64,000 nucleotides of DNA from Paracoccus sediminilitoris. Its GTDB lineage: Bacteria > Pseudomonadota > Alphaproteobacteria > Rhodobacterales > Rhodobacteraceae. How positions within the stretch are numbered: position 1 is the stretch's first letter; each line of letters opens with the position of its first letter. The stretch covers positions 1-64,000 of the forward strand of contig NZ_QJPK01000012.1 in assembly GCF_003259195.1 (NCBI RefSeq), in the 5' to 3' direction. The notes under the pieces were generated by a model that had not been told where the DNA came from, made no database searches, and was given only the letters and a program-made list of their open reading frames with translations. The position numbers and the translations under genes are program-made. Shown in pieces: positions 19,287 to 27,725 of the stretch.

Positions 19287-21092
19287 ATGGATCGTGACGC
19301 GGACGGCTTTCTGCCGCTGAAGGGCTATGCCGCCTTGGGGGATGGACGGGCCGTCGCCCTCAGTGGCGTCGATGGGGCGATCGATTGGTGGTGCGTTCCC
19401 AACATGGACAGCCCGCCGTTGTTCGACCGTTTGCTGGTCGGTGCCGATCCTTTGGAAAACGGCGCCCGACCGGGGCATTTCACGATCAGTGCGCGCGGCG
19501 ACACCAAGGTCACGCGCCAATACCGCGAGGACAGCAACGTCTTGGAAACGCGCTTGCAGACCAATGGTGGCGTCGCCGTCCTGACGGAATCGCTGAACAG
19601 TTCGACCGCCGGACGCCTTCCCTGGGCCGAACTGGCACGCCGGATCGAGGTGACCGAGGGCGAGGTCACCTTCGACATCGCCCTGCAGCTGAGCCACCGG
19701 TCAGGCCGCCGCAGCCCCTATATGAGCAGCACGGGGCCGCATGAAACCTTTCACGTCGGGCCAGTCCTGGGCATGTTTTTGCACGGCGACCGCGTGACTG
19801 TTACCGCCCGTGACGACGACCGCATGGACGCCGAACTGACCCTGACCGCGGGCGAACGTGAGATCGTGGCCATCGTGGCGGGATCGAACGAACCGCTGGT
19901 CGTCCCCGCCTTGGCCGATATCGATCACCGCATCGATCTGTCGGATCAGGAATGGCGCGACTGGTGCCATGAGATTGCGCTGGACACGCCCGACCGGTCG
20001 TTCCTGCTGCGTCAGGCACTGGCACTGAAGCTGCTGATCTATTCGCCCAGTGGCGCGATCGCGGCGGCGGCGACCACCTCGCTGCCCGAACGGATCGGCG
20101 GCGACAAGAACTACGACTATCGCTTCGCGTGGGTCAGGGATGCGGGCTATATCATCGCCTCATTCCTGCGATTGGGGATCAAGGCCGAATCCAAGGCGGC
20201 GCTGACATGGCTGCTGAACCAGCTTTGCGCCCATGGCACCCGCGTCTGCTTTGCGCTGGAGGGTGGCGTGACCGAGGAGATGGAGGAGATCCCCGTCCCC
20301 GGCTATCGCAATTCCCGCCCCGTGCTGCGCGGCAACCGCGCCGCCGGGCAGCATCAGCACGGCGTCTATGGTGACATCTTCGAGACGGTTTCGGTCTTCA
20401 CCCAAGCCGGCAACCTGATTGATCCCCGCAGCGCCGAGACCCTGTCGCATCTGGCCGACGAATGCGCCGACCGGTGGAAGGAAAAGGACAGCGGCATCTG
20501 GGAACTCCCCGAACTGCAGCATTACACCATGTCCAAGATCAGCTGCTGGCAAGCGCTGAACCGCGCGGTGCAACTGGCCGATGCGGGACAGTTGCCCACC
20601 ACCTGCCGCGACCGCTGGAGCCGCGAGCGCGACCGCATCGCGCAATGGATCGATGCCAATTGCTGGGACGAAGATCTGGGCGCCTATGTCATGCATCCCG
20701 GGACCAAGAAACTGGATGCGGCGCTGATCCTCTCGGTCCGATTTGAGTATGACGGGCGCGCGCGTCTGGAAAAGACACTGGACGCGATCGATCACCAGCT
20801 GGGCGCCGGGGGGCACTTGCATTACCGCTATACTGGTATGGATCAGGAGGAAGGATGCTTTCTTGCCTGTTCGTTCTGGATGGTCGAAGCAAGGTCCCTG
20901 TTGGGGCAGCATGACAGGGCGCGTGCGCTGATGAACAACTTGCGCAAAACGGTCAATACGATGCCCGGTATCATGCCCGAAATGATCGACCCGGGCAGTG
21001 GCGAATGGCTGGGCAACATGCCCCAAGGCCTCAGCCATCTCGCTGCGCTTCAAGCCACTCTGACACTGCTGAATACGCCCGAGGGGGCGTGA
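19287..21092 (+). CDS. Glycoside hydrolase family 15 (glucoamylase/trehalase-like)
   Basis: The 601-residue product has the bacterial GH15 layout. An N-terminal beta-sandwich begins LKGYAALGDGRAVALSGVDG and IDWWCVPNMDSPPLF. The alpha/alpha barrel has YDYRFAWVRDAGY, then WELPELQHYTMSK with the first catalytic Glu near 406, and EEGCFLACSFWMVE with the second near 521-522. No signal peptide is present, so it acts in the cytoplasm. Enzymes of this group release glucose from maltodextrins, and some are trehalases; sequence alone does not separate these. It follows the SDR gene by three bases and completes the breakdown side of the alpha-glucan cluster. Confidence 0.88.
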   Translation: MDRDADGFLPLKGYAALGDGRAVALSGVDGAIDWWCVPNMDSPPLFDRLLVGADPLENGARPGHFTISARGDTKVTRQYREDSNVLETRLQTNGGVAVLTESLNSSTAGRLPWAELARRIEVTEGEVTFDIALQLSHRSGRRSPYMSSTGPHETFHVGPVLGMFLHGDRVTVTARDDDRMDAELTLTAGEREIVAIVAGSNEPLVVPALADIDHRIDLSDQEWRDWCHEIALDTPDRSFLLRQALALKLLIYSPSGAIAAAATTSLPERIGGDKNYDYRFAWVRDAGYIIASFLRLGIKAESKAALTWLLNQLCAHGTRVCFALEGGVTEEMEEIPVPGYRNSRPVLRGNRAAGQHQHGVYGDIFETVSVFTQAGNLIDPRSAETLSHLADECADRWKEKDSGIWELPELQHYTMSKISCWQALNRAVQLADAGQLPTTCRDRWSRERDRIAQWIDANCWDEDLGAYVMHPGTKKLDAALILSVRFEYDGRARLEKTLDAIDHQLGAGGHLHYRYTGMDQEEGCFLACSFWMVEARSLLGQHDRARALMNNLRKTVNTMPGIMPEMIDPGSGEWLGNMPQGLSHLAALQATLTLLNTPEGA

Positions 21093-21252
21093 TACGGGTG
21101 GATCCGGCCCCCGCCTTTACCAATAACTTTACTTTGGGCATGAAAGCCGGGGATTGCGTGGCTGCCACTCTCGATCCTCGGTGATCTTCGCCATGGCAGC
21201 GGCGCAGTCACTAACGACCTTGAAGCGGCACGCGGTTACGGTTGAACGGTCG

Positions 21253-23298
21253 TCAGACTTGATGCCAGGCAGGGGAATGGCAGGGATGATCCAGCAGACT
21301 TGCCAGGTCGTCATCCAACAGCATCGCAGTGATCGACATGCCAGCCATGTCAAGCGATGTATAGTAATGGCCGATCAGTGTTCGATGCGCCACGACGCCG
21401 CGGGCGCGCAGTCGCTGCCTGAGACGCCGGTTGATGATATACAGTTCCATCAGCGGTGTGCTGCCAAGCGAATTGACCAGCAGTGCGACCCGGTCGCCTT
21501 CGGCCGGGGCCATCTCCGACAGGATCCGATCGACGATCAGATCGGTCGCCTCATCAGCGCCGACCAGCCTGTCGCTGGCGATGCCGCGTTCACCATGTAC
21601 CCCGACACCGATCTCCATTTCATCGGGACCAATCCTGAAGCTGGGGCGGCGCGTCTCGAGCGACGTGCCGGGTTCAAGGGCGATGCCCATGGTAAAGCAC
21701 CGCCTCGTGGCACGTTCGACCAATTCGGCACAGCGCTCCAACGGCAGCATCCGGTCGCATGCGGCCCCGGCGATCTTGAAGATGAGGACGTTGCCGGCCA
21801 CGCCACGCCGCGCCGCCCGCGTCTCGACCGGGGCCGAGGCGATGTCGTCGGTGGTGATGACCGAGCGGACCGGGATGCCCCGCGTGGCGGCCATCTCGGC
21901 GGCCATCTCGAAATTCATCACGTCGCCTGAAAAATTGCCGAAGATATGCAGCACGCCGGCCCCGCCATCGGCGGCCAGCGTCGCCGCCAGGATCGGGTCG
22001 GGCGGCGGGGCGGCAAAGACATTGCCGATGGCGACCGCATCGGCCAGACCGGACCCCACATAGCCGAAGAACCCCGGCTCATGTCCCGATCCGCCGCCGA
22101 TGACCAGACCCACCTTTCCGGGGCGGGGGCCTGTCACGGCTTTCAGGGCGCGGGGCGTGCCCTCGATGGGGGCCAGCAGGCCTTCATGCGCCAGGACGGC
22201 ACCTGCGATGGCCTCGGTGACGGCATCCTGGGAACGATTGAGGAATTTCTTGACCCGCATGCGCTCGGCCAGTGCGGCTGCCGGTTTGCCGGCGCGCATG
22301 GGGGCGCCGATATCGCACCCTTCGGAGGCGAGAATCGCGCGGGCCGTATCGGCATCTGTGACCATGACGTTGACCAGCTTGCCGCGCAAGGCCGCCAGAA
22401 TGGCCTGCACCTTGTCCATTCCCCCCGCGACACCGATCCGGCAGGGGATCTTGCCCAGGCTGTTCAGGTCGATGCCGATGGTGCGTCCTTCAAGCGGTCC
22501 CTCGACGACCTCGCCCGTGGCCGAGATCAGCCGCCCTGCAATGCTGCCGACCGCCGCATTCGCGTACTCCTGCGCGTCCACCGCATCGAAGAAACCGCTG
22601 CTGTGGATCGTGCTTTCCGGACGCAGTGACGAGATGCCCAGAATGATGCGGTTCGCTTCGGCCAGAACGCCCATCTGTTCGGCGACCACCGGTTCACGCA
22701 GCAAAAGCGCCCGCATGTCGGGCGAGGAGACGATCGCTGGGGCCGATATCGGGATGCAGCGCGCGCCAAGGGCGTCCGCCAGCGTGGTTGCGCAGGCCTC
22801 GGGGGTCCAGGGGATCTTGGCGGTGGTTCCGCCCGTCGCCTGGACGACGCGCAGATCTTGAAGCCCGCCGCTGCGGACGTTGTCGGCCAGCGCCAGCACC
22901 GTGCGTCCCCAGGTAATCGCGATCGTATCGCCCGATTGCGCCGTCCTTGCCAAAAGCTGCGCCCCGGCCGCGCCCAACCGGTTGATCAACGGAATGCCCG
23001 GACCTTCCGAGGGGATCACCAGGCAATCCGACAGGTTGAAATGGTCCTGCAGGGTCTGCGCGATGCTGAGGGCGCGGAAGCGGTCGGGGTCGATCTCGAT
23101 CGAGACGATGCCCCGGGCCCGCGCATCGGCCAGATAGGCATTCACCGTGGCGCGCGAGACACCCATCTGCGCCGCGATGTCGCCTTGGGTCATGCCATCT
23201 TCGTAATAAAGCCAAGCGGCCCAAAGCAGAGGGTCCTCGCCAAAGCGCAAGGGACTGCGGGCGATTCCGCCCACCCGTGTCGTCTGTCCGTTCGTCAT
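21253..23298 (-). CDS. SorC/DeoR-type sugar-sensing regulator fused to a DhaK (dihydroxyacetone kinase K) domain
   Basis: The 681-residue protein joins two families. Residues about 20-67 are a helix-turn-helix (MTQGDIAAQMGVSRATVNAYL). Residues about 70-335 are the SorC ligand domain (GDTIAITWGRTVLALA, LLREPVVAEQ, LGKIPCRIGVAGG). Residues about 349-675 are a complete DhaK domain. Its GGGSGHEP has His406, HIFGNFSGD has Asp459, and IGVGVHGERG has His568. In E. coli DhaK the matching His/Asp/His bind the ketose covalently and assist phosphorylation. All are intact, so the domain should bind substrate and may work with the DhaL encoded upstream. The ATG at 23298 overlaps the dhaL stop as ATGA. It probably controls its own operon. 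Confidence 0.9.
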   Translation of the reverse strand: MTNGQTTRVGGIARSPLRFGEDPLLWAAWLYYEDGMTQGDIAAQMGVSRATVNAYLADARARGIVSIEIDPDRFRALSIAQTLQDHFNLSDCLVIPSEGPGIPLINRLGAAGAQLLARTAQSGDTIAITWGRTVLALADNVRSGGLQDLRVVQATGGTTAKIPWTPEACATTLADALGARCIPISAPAIVSSPDMRALLLREPVVAEQMGVLAEANRIILGISSLRPESTIHSSGFFDAVDAQEYANAAVGSIAGRLISATGEVVEGPLEGRTIGIDLNSLGKIPCRIGVAGGMDKVQAILAALRGKLVNVMVTDADTARAILASEGCDIGAPMRAGKPAAALAERMRVKKFLNRSQDAVTEAIAGAVLAHEGLLAPIEGTPRALKAVTGPRPGKVGLVIGGGSGHEPGFFGYVGSGLADAVAIGNVFAAPPPDPILAATLAADGGAGVLHIFGNFSGDVMNFEMAAEMAATRGIPVRSVITTDDIASAPVETRAARRGVAGNVLIFKIAGAACDRMLPLERCAELVERATRRCFTMGIALEPGTSLETRRPSFRIGPDEMEIGVGVHGERGIASDRLVGADEATDLIVDRILSEMAPAEGDRVALLVNSLGSTPLMELYIINRRLRQRLRARGVVAHRTLIGHYYTSLDMAGMSITAMLLDDDLASLLDHPCHSPAWHQV

Positions 23299-23957
23299 GA
23301 TGACGCCCGACCGGATCGGTCCGCAACCCACAGCGCCATGCTGTCCAGCAGCGCGGCCGCCGATGCCGCGCCCGGATCCACATGGCCTAGGCTGCGCGGG
23401 CCAAGGCGCGCCGCCCGACCCTTGGATGCCATCATCGCACGCGTGGCTTCGGCGCCTTTTGCCGCGGCGGAGGCGGCGTCCGCCAGAACCCGGTCAACGT
23501 CCCGGCCAGCCGCCAGGCCCGCACGGGCGACATGAGCGGCAGGCGCCCACGCGTCGATCATGGTCTTGTCACCCGGCTTGCTGGATCCGCGCGCGGCAAT
23601 TCCTTCGGACATGGCGACGATCATTTCGGGCAGGCGGGTCAGGGGAATTTCGGCCTGGGGACCCAATGCCTGGGCGGCCCGCATCAGCGCACTGGCATAA
23701 AGCGGGCCCGTGGTCGCGCCGACCTCGTTCAGCAAGGCGCGGGCGGCCAGCATCATGCCATCGGCCAGCGCAGGCGCGTCACGCTCGCCTTCCGACAGCG
23801 CCTTGGCGGCGGCGGAAAAGCCCACCGACATGGCCACGCCGTGATCGGCATCGCCGATCTCGCCGTCCAGTTCGGCCAGATAATCCTGCTCGGCGACCAT
23901 GCGGTCGGCAAGGCTGCGAAACAGCAAAGTCAGGTCGTGTCGGGTAAACATCTGCAT
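23295..23957 (-). CDS. dhaL: DhaL, ADP/ATP-binding subunit of a dihydroxyacetone-type kinase
   Basis: The 220-residue product is a single DhaL domain, an eight-helix barrel that holds the nucleotide. The magnesium ligands are visible in LDGEIGDADHGVAM, with Asp31, Asp36 and Asp38. The conserved blocks NEVGATTGPLYASALMRA and KPGDKTMIDAW follow, and the Cys/Gly-rich end is HVDPGAASAAALL. The nearest DhaK without its own L domain is the SorC-fused one in the next gene, overlapping by four bases. These two probably form a split kinase. No DhaM phosphotransferase is in the window, so the phosphoryl donor is probably ATP. An ATG six bases further in is an alternative start. Confidence 0.9.
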   Translation of the reverse strand: MQMFTRHDLTLLFRSLADRMVAEQDYLAELDGEIGDADHGVAMSVGFSAAAKALSEGERDAPALADGMMLAARALLNEVGATTGPLYASALMRAAQALGPQAEIPLTRLPEMIVAMSEGIAARGSSKPGDKTMIDAWAPAAHVARAGLAAGRDVDRVLADAASAAAKGAEATRAMMASKGRAARLGPRSLGHVDPGAASAAALLDSMALWVADRSGRASS

Positions 23958-24010
23958 AGCGGCGATTATCGGCGCGAAGCCGCGGCGATGCAATGCCGCG
24001 GCTTCGACCG

Positions 24011-25798
24011 TCACGCCGGGGAGAGCCGCGTCGCCACGCTGCCCGCCAGCGTCGTCAGGATCAGCGCGCAAGAGGTCGCACCCGCATCCAGGACACCGCG
24101 CGATCGTTCCCCCAGACGGCTGGCCCGGCCAAGCCGCGCGACCATGTCGATGGTGCTATCGCGCCCTTCCTCGGCCGCTTCTGCCATCGCCTTCAGCGCA
24201 TTGCCGAAACCTTGGGGCAGGGCGGCCTCATAGGCGGCGATGGCTGGCACCAGACAGTCGACAAGCGTCTTGTCGCCCAATTCGGCGGCACCTGTGGTCC
24301 GGACGCCCTGAAGACCCGCCCGCAGCATGACGCCAAAGCCCTCGGCATCGACCGCCTGCCGCCCGTCGATCGCCAAGGACATGTTGCGGAACATGAAACC
24401 GTAAAGCGGCCCCATCGATCCGCCGATCTCGGTCATCAATACGTCCGACAGCGTCGAAAACGCCTTGGCCAGTGAAAGGTCCCGACCGGCAATGCGTTCG
24501 GCGGCCCGCCCGAAGCCCTTGGCCATGTTGATGCCATGATCGCCGTCACCGATCAGACCGTCGATCTCGGACAGATAGGCCTTGTTGGATACGATGACGC
24601 TTGCCAGGTCGGACACGATGCCGGACGCCGCGTGCAGATCAAGGCGCGGCTCGCCAGTGGCCTCGGGCGCGCGTTCCGTGGCAGCTTCGGCCTTGGCCGA
24701 TCCGGTCCGGCGTTGGCGCGGGGTGGATATGGCGGCTGTCGGCTGGACAGATTTGCCCGACATGGTGATCCCCGGTGCGGCGCATTCGACGTCCAGCAAT
24801 TCCTTCAGTTCGTCGTCCAGCGCCATGACGGTCAGCGTCGCCCCCACCATCTCGAGCGAGGTGAAGTAATTGCCGACGATGGCCCGATGCACCTTCAGAC
24901 CCGCCCCCTCGAGGCCGGTCTCGATCCGGTCGTAGAGGACGTAGAGCTCGTTCACCGGCGTCGCGCCAAGACCCGAGACCAGCACCGCGACCTCGGTTCC
25001 TTCGGCCAAGTCCTGATCGTCCAGCACGATCCGCAGCATGTCGTCGGCGATGTCATCGGCGCGTTTCAGAGGCTCGACACGGGCGCCGGGTTCGCCGTGA
25101 TGACCGATGCCAACCTCCATCGTGCCGGGGGTGATCTGGAAATTCGGATGCCCAACTGCGGGCAGCGTACATGGCCCAAGGCCCACGCCGACGGAACGGC
25201 AGGCATCGATGGCCTTCTGCGCGGCCGCCTGGACCTGCGCCAGATCGCCGCCCATTGCCGCGCGGGCGCCACCGATCTTCCACATGAAGATCTCTCCGGC
25301 CACGCCGCGCCGCTTGGCGCGTTCCGCGGGCGGGGCAGAGCAGACGTCGTCATTGGCCACGACCAGCGCGACCTCGATCCCGTCGGCGGCCACCATGTCG
25401 CGCGCCATCTTCACGTTCATGTTGTCGCCGGCATAATTGCCGTAAAGCACCGCGACCCCGGCCCCGCCATCCGCGGCGCGGATCGCATCGGCGAAGGCCT
25501 GCGCGGTCGGCGAGGAAAACAGCTCCCCCACCGCGACGGCGTCCACCATGTTGCGCCCGGCATAGCCGATGAAGGCGGGTTCATGGCCGGACCCGCCGCC
25601 CGTGACGATGCCGACGCGCCCCTCCTGCGGGGCAAAGCGCGACAGCACGACGCGCGGGTTCATCGGATCCTTGCGGACCAAATCACGATGCGCCTTGACG
25701 AAGCCCGCCACGGTTTCGTCGACGATGTCGTCGGGATCGTTGAAGAACCGCTGCATGGCCAGGCCGGTCCGGGTATTCACGTCGCTGCTGTCCATCAT
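24011..25798 (-). CDS. ATP-dependent dihydroxyacetone/tetrulose kinase, DhaK-DhaL fused
   Basis: The 595-residue protein has DhaK (about 1-345), a flexible Ala/Arg/Glu-rich linker (about 350-385) and DhaL (about 388-595), the layout of one-chain ATP-dependent DAK kinases. In the K domain, GGGSGHEPAF has His72, GNYAGDNMN has Asp125, and GIGHHGEPG has His234 for covalent ketose binding. In the L domain, IDGLIGDGDHGINM holds the magnesium Asp triad 413, 418 and 420. The enzyme would phosphorylate dihydroxyacetone or a related ketose such as erythrulose. The start at 25798 overlaps the SDR stop as ATGA. An extension upstream lies inside the SDR gene. Confidence 0.92.
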   Translation of the reverse strand: MMDSSDVNTRTGLAMQRFFNDPDDIVDETVAGFVKAHRDLVRKDPMNPRVVLSRFAPQEGRVGIVTGGGSGHEPAFIGYAGRNMVDAVAVGELFSSPTAQAFADAIRAADGGAGVAVLYGNYAGDNMNVKMARDMVAADGIEVALVVANDDVCSAPPAERAKRRGVAGEIFMWKIGGARAAMGGDLAQVQAAAQKAIDACRSVGVGLGPCTLPAVGHPNFQITPGTMEVGIGHHGEPGARVEPLKRADDIADDMLRIVLDDQDLAEGTEVAVLVSGLGATPVNELYVLYDRIETGLEGAGLKVHRAIVGNYFTSLEMVGATLTVMALDDELKELLDVECAAPGITMSGKSVQPTAAISTPRQRRTGSAKAEAATERAPEATGEPRLDLHAASGIVSDLASVIVSNKAYLSEIDGLIGDGDHGINMAKGFGRAAERIAGRDLSLAKAFSTLSDVLMTEIGGSMGPLYGFMFRNMSLAIDGRQAVDAEGFGVMLRAGLQGVRTTGAAELGDKTLVDCLVPAIAAYEAALPQGFGNALKAMAEAAEEGRDSTIDMVARLGRASRLGERSRGVLDAGATSCALILTTLAGSVATRLSPA

Positions 25799-26553
25799 TT
25801 CACCGTATATCCGCCATCGACCAGAAGATCGGCACCGTTGATCATCGCCGCCGCGTCCGAGGCCAGAAAGACCGCCGCCGCTGCGATCTCGTCGGGTTCG
25901 GCAAAGCGGCCGACCGGGATCTGCGCCTTCATCGCGTCGCCCTTGGGGCCCGCCCATGCCTTGCGGCCCAGATCGGTCATCACCACCGTCGGAGAGATCG
26001 CGTTGACCGTGATGCCATGCTTGCCCCATTCCAGCGCCAGCGTCTTGGTGACGCCCAGGATCCCGAATTTTGCCGCGCAATAGGCCACATGCCCTTCGAT
26101 TGCCACCGAACCCGCCTGGCTGGCCAGGTTGATGATGCGGCCGCCCTTGCCTGCGGCGATCATGGCGCGGCCCACGGCCTGGGCCATGGCGAAGCTGCCG
26201 GTCAGGTTGATGTCGATGGTGCGCGTCCATGCCCGGGGCGACAGATCCTCGGCCGGGGCCAGATCCACGATCCCGGCCGAGTTCACCAAGATGTCGATGC
26301 CGCCGAATGCCTCGGTTGCGCCCTCCAATGCCGATGCGATGCTGTCAGGGTCGGTCACGTCACAGACAAAGGCCTGCGCCTCGCCGGGCAGGTCGTCGGC
26401 CAGTTGGCGGGCACCCTGCAGGTTCATGTCCAAAAGCGCGACGCGCGCACCCTTGGTCGAAAAGGCCCGCGCGATGGCCGCGCCGATCCCCGAGGCGGCA
26501 CCCGTCACAAGGGCGGTTCTGCCCGTCAGGGAAAAGTCCAATGAAGCTGCCAT
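25795..26553 (-). CDS. SDR-family polyol dehydrogenase
   Basis: The 252-residue product has VTGAASGIGAAIARAF, DILVNSAGI, a catalytic Ser block INLASQAGS, YCAAKFGILG with the Tyr-Lys pair, and the C-terminal INGADLLVDGGYTVK. Similar enzymes oxidise sugar alcohols to ketoses with NAD(P). Its position between the transporter and the ketose kinase fits a route in which an imported polyol is oxidised and then phosphorylated. The stop overlaps the kinase start. The substrate is not identified. Another polyol dehydrogenase of the zinc type is encoded divergently, so the locus may take two stereoisomers or two steps. Confidence 0.88.
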   Translation of the reverse strand: MAASLDFSLTGRTALVTGAASGIGAAIARAFSTKGARVALLDMNLQGARQLADDLPGEAQAFVCDVTDPDSIASALEGATEAFGGIDILVNSAGIVDLAPAEDLSPRAWTRTIDINLTGSFAMAQAVGRAMIAAGKGGRIINLASQAGSVAIEGHVAYCAAKFGILGVTKTLALEWGKHGITVNAISPTVVMTDLGRKAWAGPKGDAMKAQIPVGRFAEPDEIAAAAVFLASDAAAMINGADLLVDGGYTVK

Positions 26554-26643
26554 AGCGGTCCTCTATCTGACGCGGGACCGTCCCTGCGACCTTGCGGGTC
26601 GCGCGGCGGCAGGGACGATCCAAATATTCATTCCGTGAGTGGT

Positions 26644-26665
26644 CCCGGCACCCAAAGGCGCCGGG
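26644..26665 (-). terminator. Intercistronic hairpin after the binding-protein gene (attenuator-like)
   Basis: CCCGGCACC (26644-26652) pairs with GGCGCCGGG (26657-26665) with one mismatch and a short loop. It lies just after the substrate-binding protein stop on the minus strand and before the SDR gene, with no T tract. Such hairpins commonly protect binding-protein mRNA and lower downstream expression. Confidence 0.45.
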
Positions 26666-26679
26666 GAAGCGGGTCAGGC

Positions 26680-27672
26680 TTACTGGCGGGTGGCCAGCAG
26701 AGCGTCCACGTTTTCGGCGGTCACCGGGGTCCAAGGGACGTTGTATTCGCTGTCTGCGCCGTCATTCCACGGCATGTCGGGATATTGTTCCCAGATGCCG
26801 GACATGGGTTCGTAATCCGGGCGGACAGCCTTGATGGCAACGTCAATCGCCCCCAATGCCTGCGCCTCGCCATCCTGCAGGATGGAATCCATGCTGCCTT
26901 CCTTGACCGCGTTCAGCGCGTCGGTCACGCCATCGACGCCCGCGATGGCGAAATCACTCACGTCCATTCCGGCGGCGCGGATCGCCTCGATGGCGCCCAA
27001 GGCCATCTCGTCGTTCTGGCCGATCACGCCCTTGATGTCGTTGCCATGCGAGGTCAGCCAGTTTTCCATCAGGCTCTGCGCCTCGGCACGCGACCAGTTG
27101 GCGGTCTGGCGTTCCAGGATCTTGACGTCGGGGCATTCGGCCAAGGCCTTTTCATTGCCTTCGCCGCGCTGGATCTCGCCCGACTGGCCGATGGGGCCCT
27201 CGATGATGACGACGTCACCTTCGCAGTTCATCTTGTCCAGAACGGCCTTGGCCTCCAGATAGCCCGCCTCGACATCGTTCGACCCGACATAGGATGTCAG
27301 TTGGTCACTGTTCACGCGTGCGTTCGACCCCACGACCGGAATGCCCGCATCGACCGCCAGCTGGACCGCCGTGGCGCCCGCCTCGACGTCCATGGGCGCA
27401 AAGACGATGGCATCATAGCCTTGGGTGATCATCGTCTCGAACTGGTCCTGCTGGACCAGCGCATCATAGCGGCCGTCAAAGATCGTCAGCTCGACCATGC
27501 CCGACTGGACGGCGGGATGTTTCTGACCGGCGGCCGACCACAGCTGCATGAACTCGGCGTTCAGGCCATAGGCGGCCATGCCGATCTTGATCGGCTCGTC
27601 CTGCGCCTGGACGGCACCGGCCCCCAGTCCCAAGGCCAACACGCTGGCTGTCATCATCATCTTCGGTGTCAT
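26680..27672 (-). CDS. Periplasmic sugar/polyol-binding protein of a ribose-type ABC transporter
   Basis: The 330-residue product has a signal peptide (MTPKMMMTASVLALGLGAG, cleavage likely after VQA) and a periplasmic-binding-protein type 1 fold. Typical blocks are IKIGMAAYGLNAEFMQ at the start, FAPMDVEAGATAVQLAVDAGIPVVG for the first lobe, and GVIGQNDEMALGAIEAIRAAG with ADFAI-like strands in the second. It would capture the substrate and hand it to the permease. The gene is followed by a hairpin. The ligand is unknown; the adjacent DAK-type kinases suggest a short polyol or ketose. Confidence 0.9.
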   Translation of the reverse strand: MTPKMMMTASVLALGLGAGAVQAQDEPIKIGMAAYGLNAEFMQLWSAAGQKHPAVQSGMVELTIFDGRYDALVQQDQFETMITQGYDAIVFAPMDVEAGATAVQLAVDAGIPVVGSNARVNSDQLTSYVGSNDVEAGYLEAKAVLDKMNCEGDVVIIEGPIGQSGEIQRGEGNEKALAECPDVKILERQTANWSRAEAQSLMENWLTSHGNDIKGVIGQNDEMALGAIEAIRAAGMDVSDFAIAGVDGVTDALNAVKEGSMDSILQDGEAQALGAIDVAIKAVRPDYEPMSGIWEQYPDMPWNDGADSEYNVPWTPVTAENVDALLATRQ

Positions 27673-27725
27673 GTGGTTTCCTCCCTTTATGACAATCTTT
27701 TCGCTGTCCCTGCGCCCGGTGGGCG

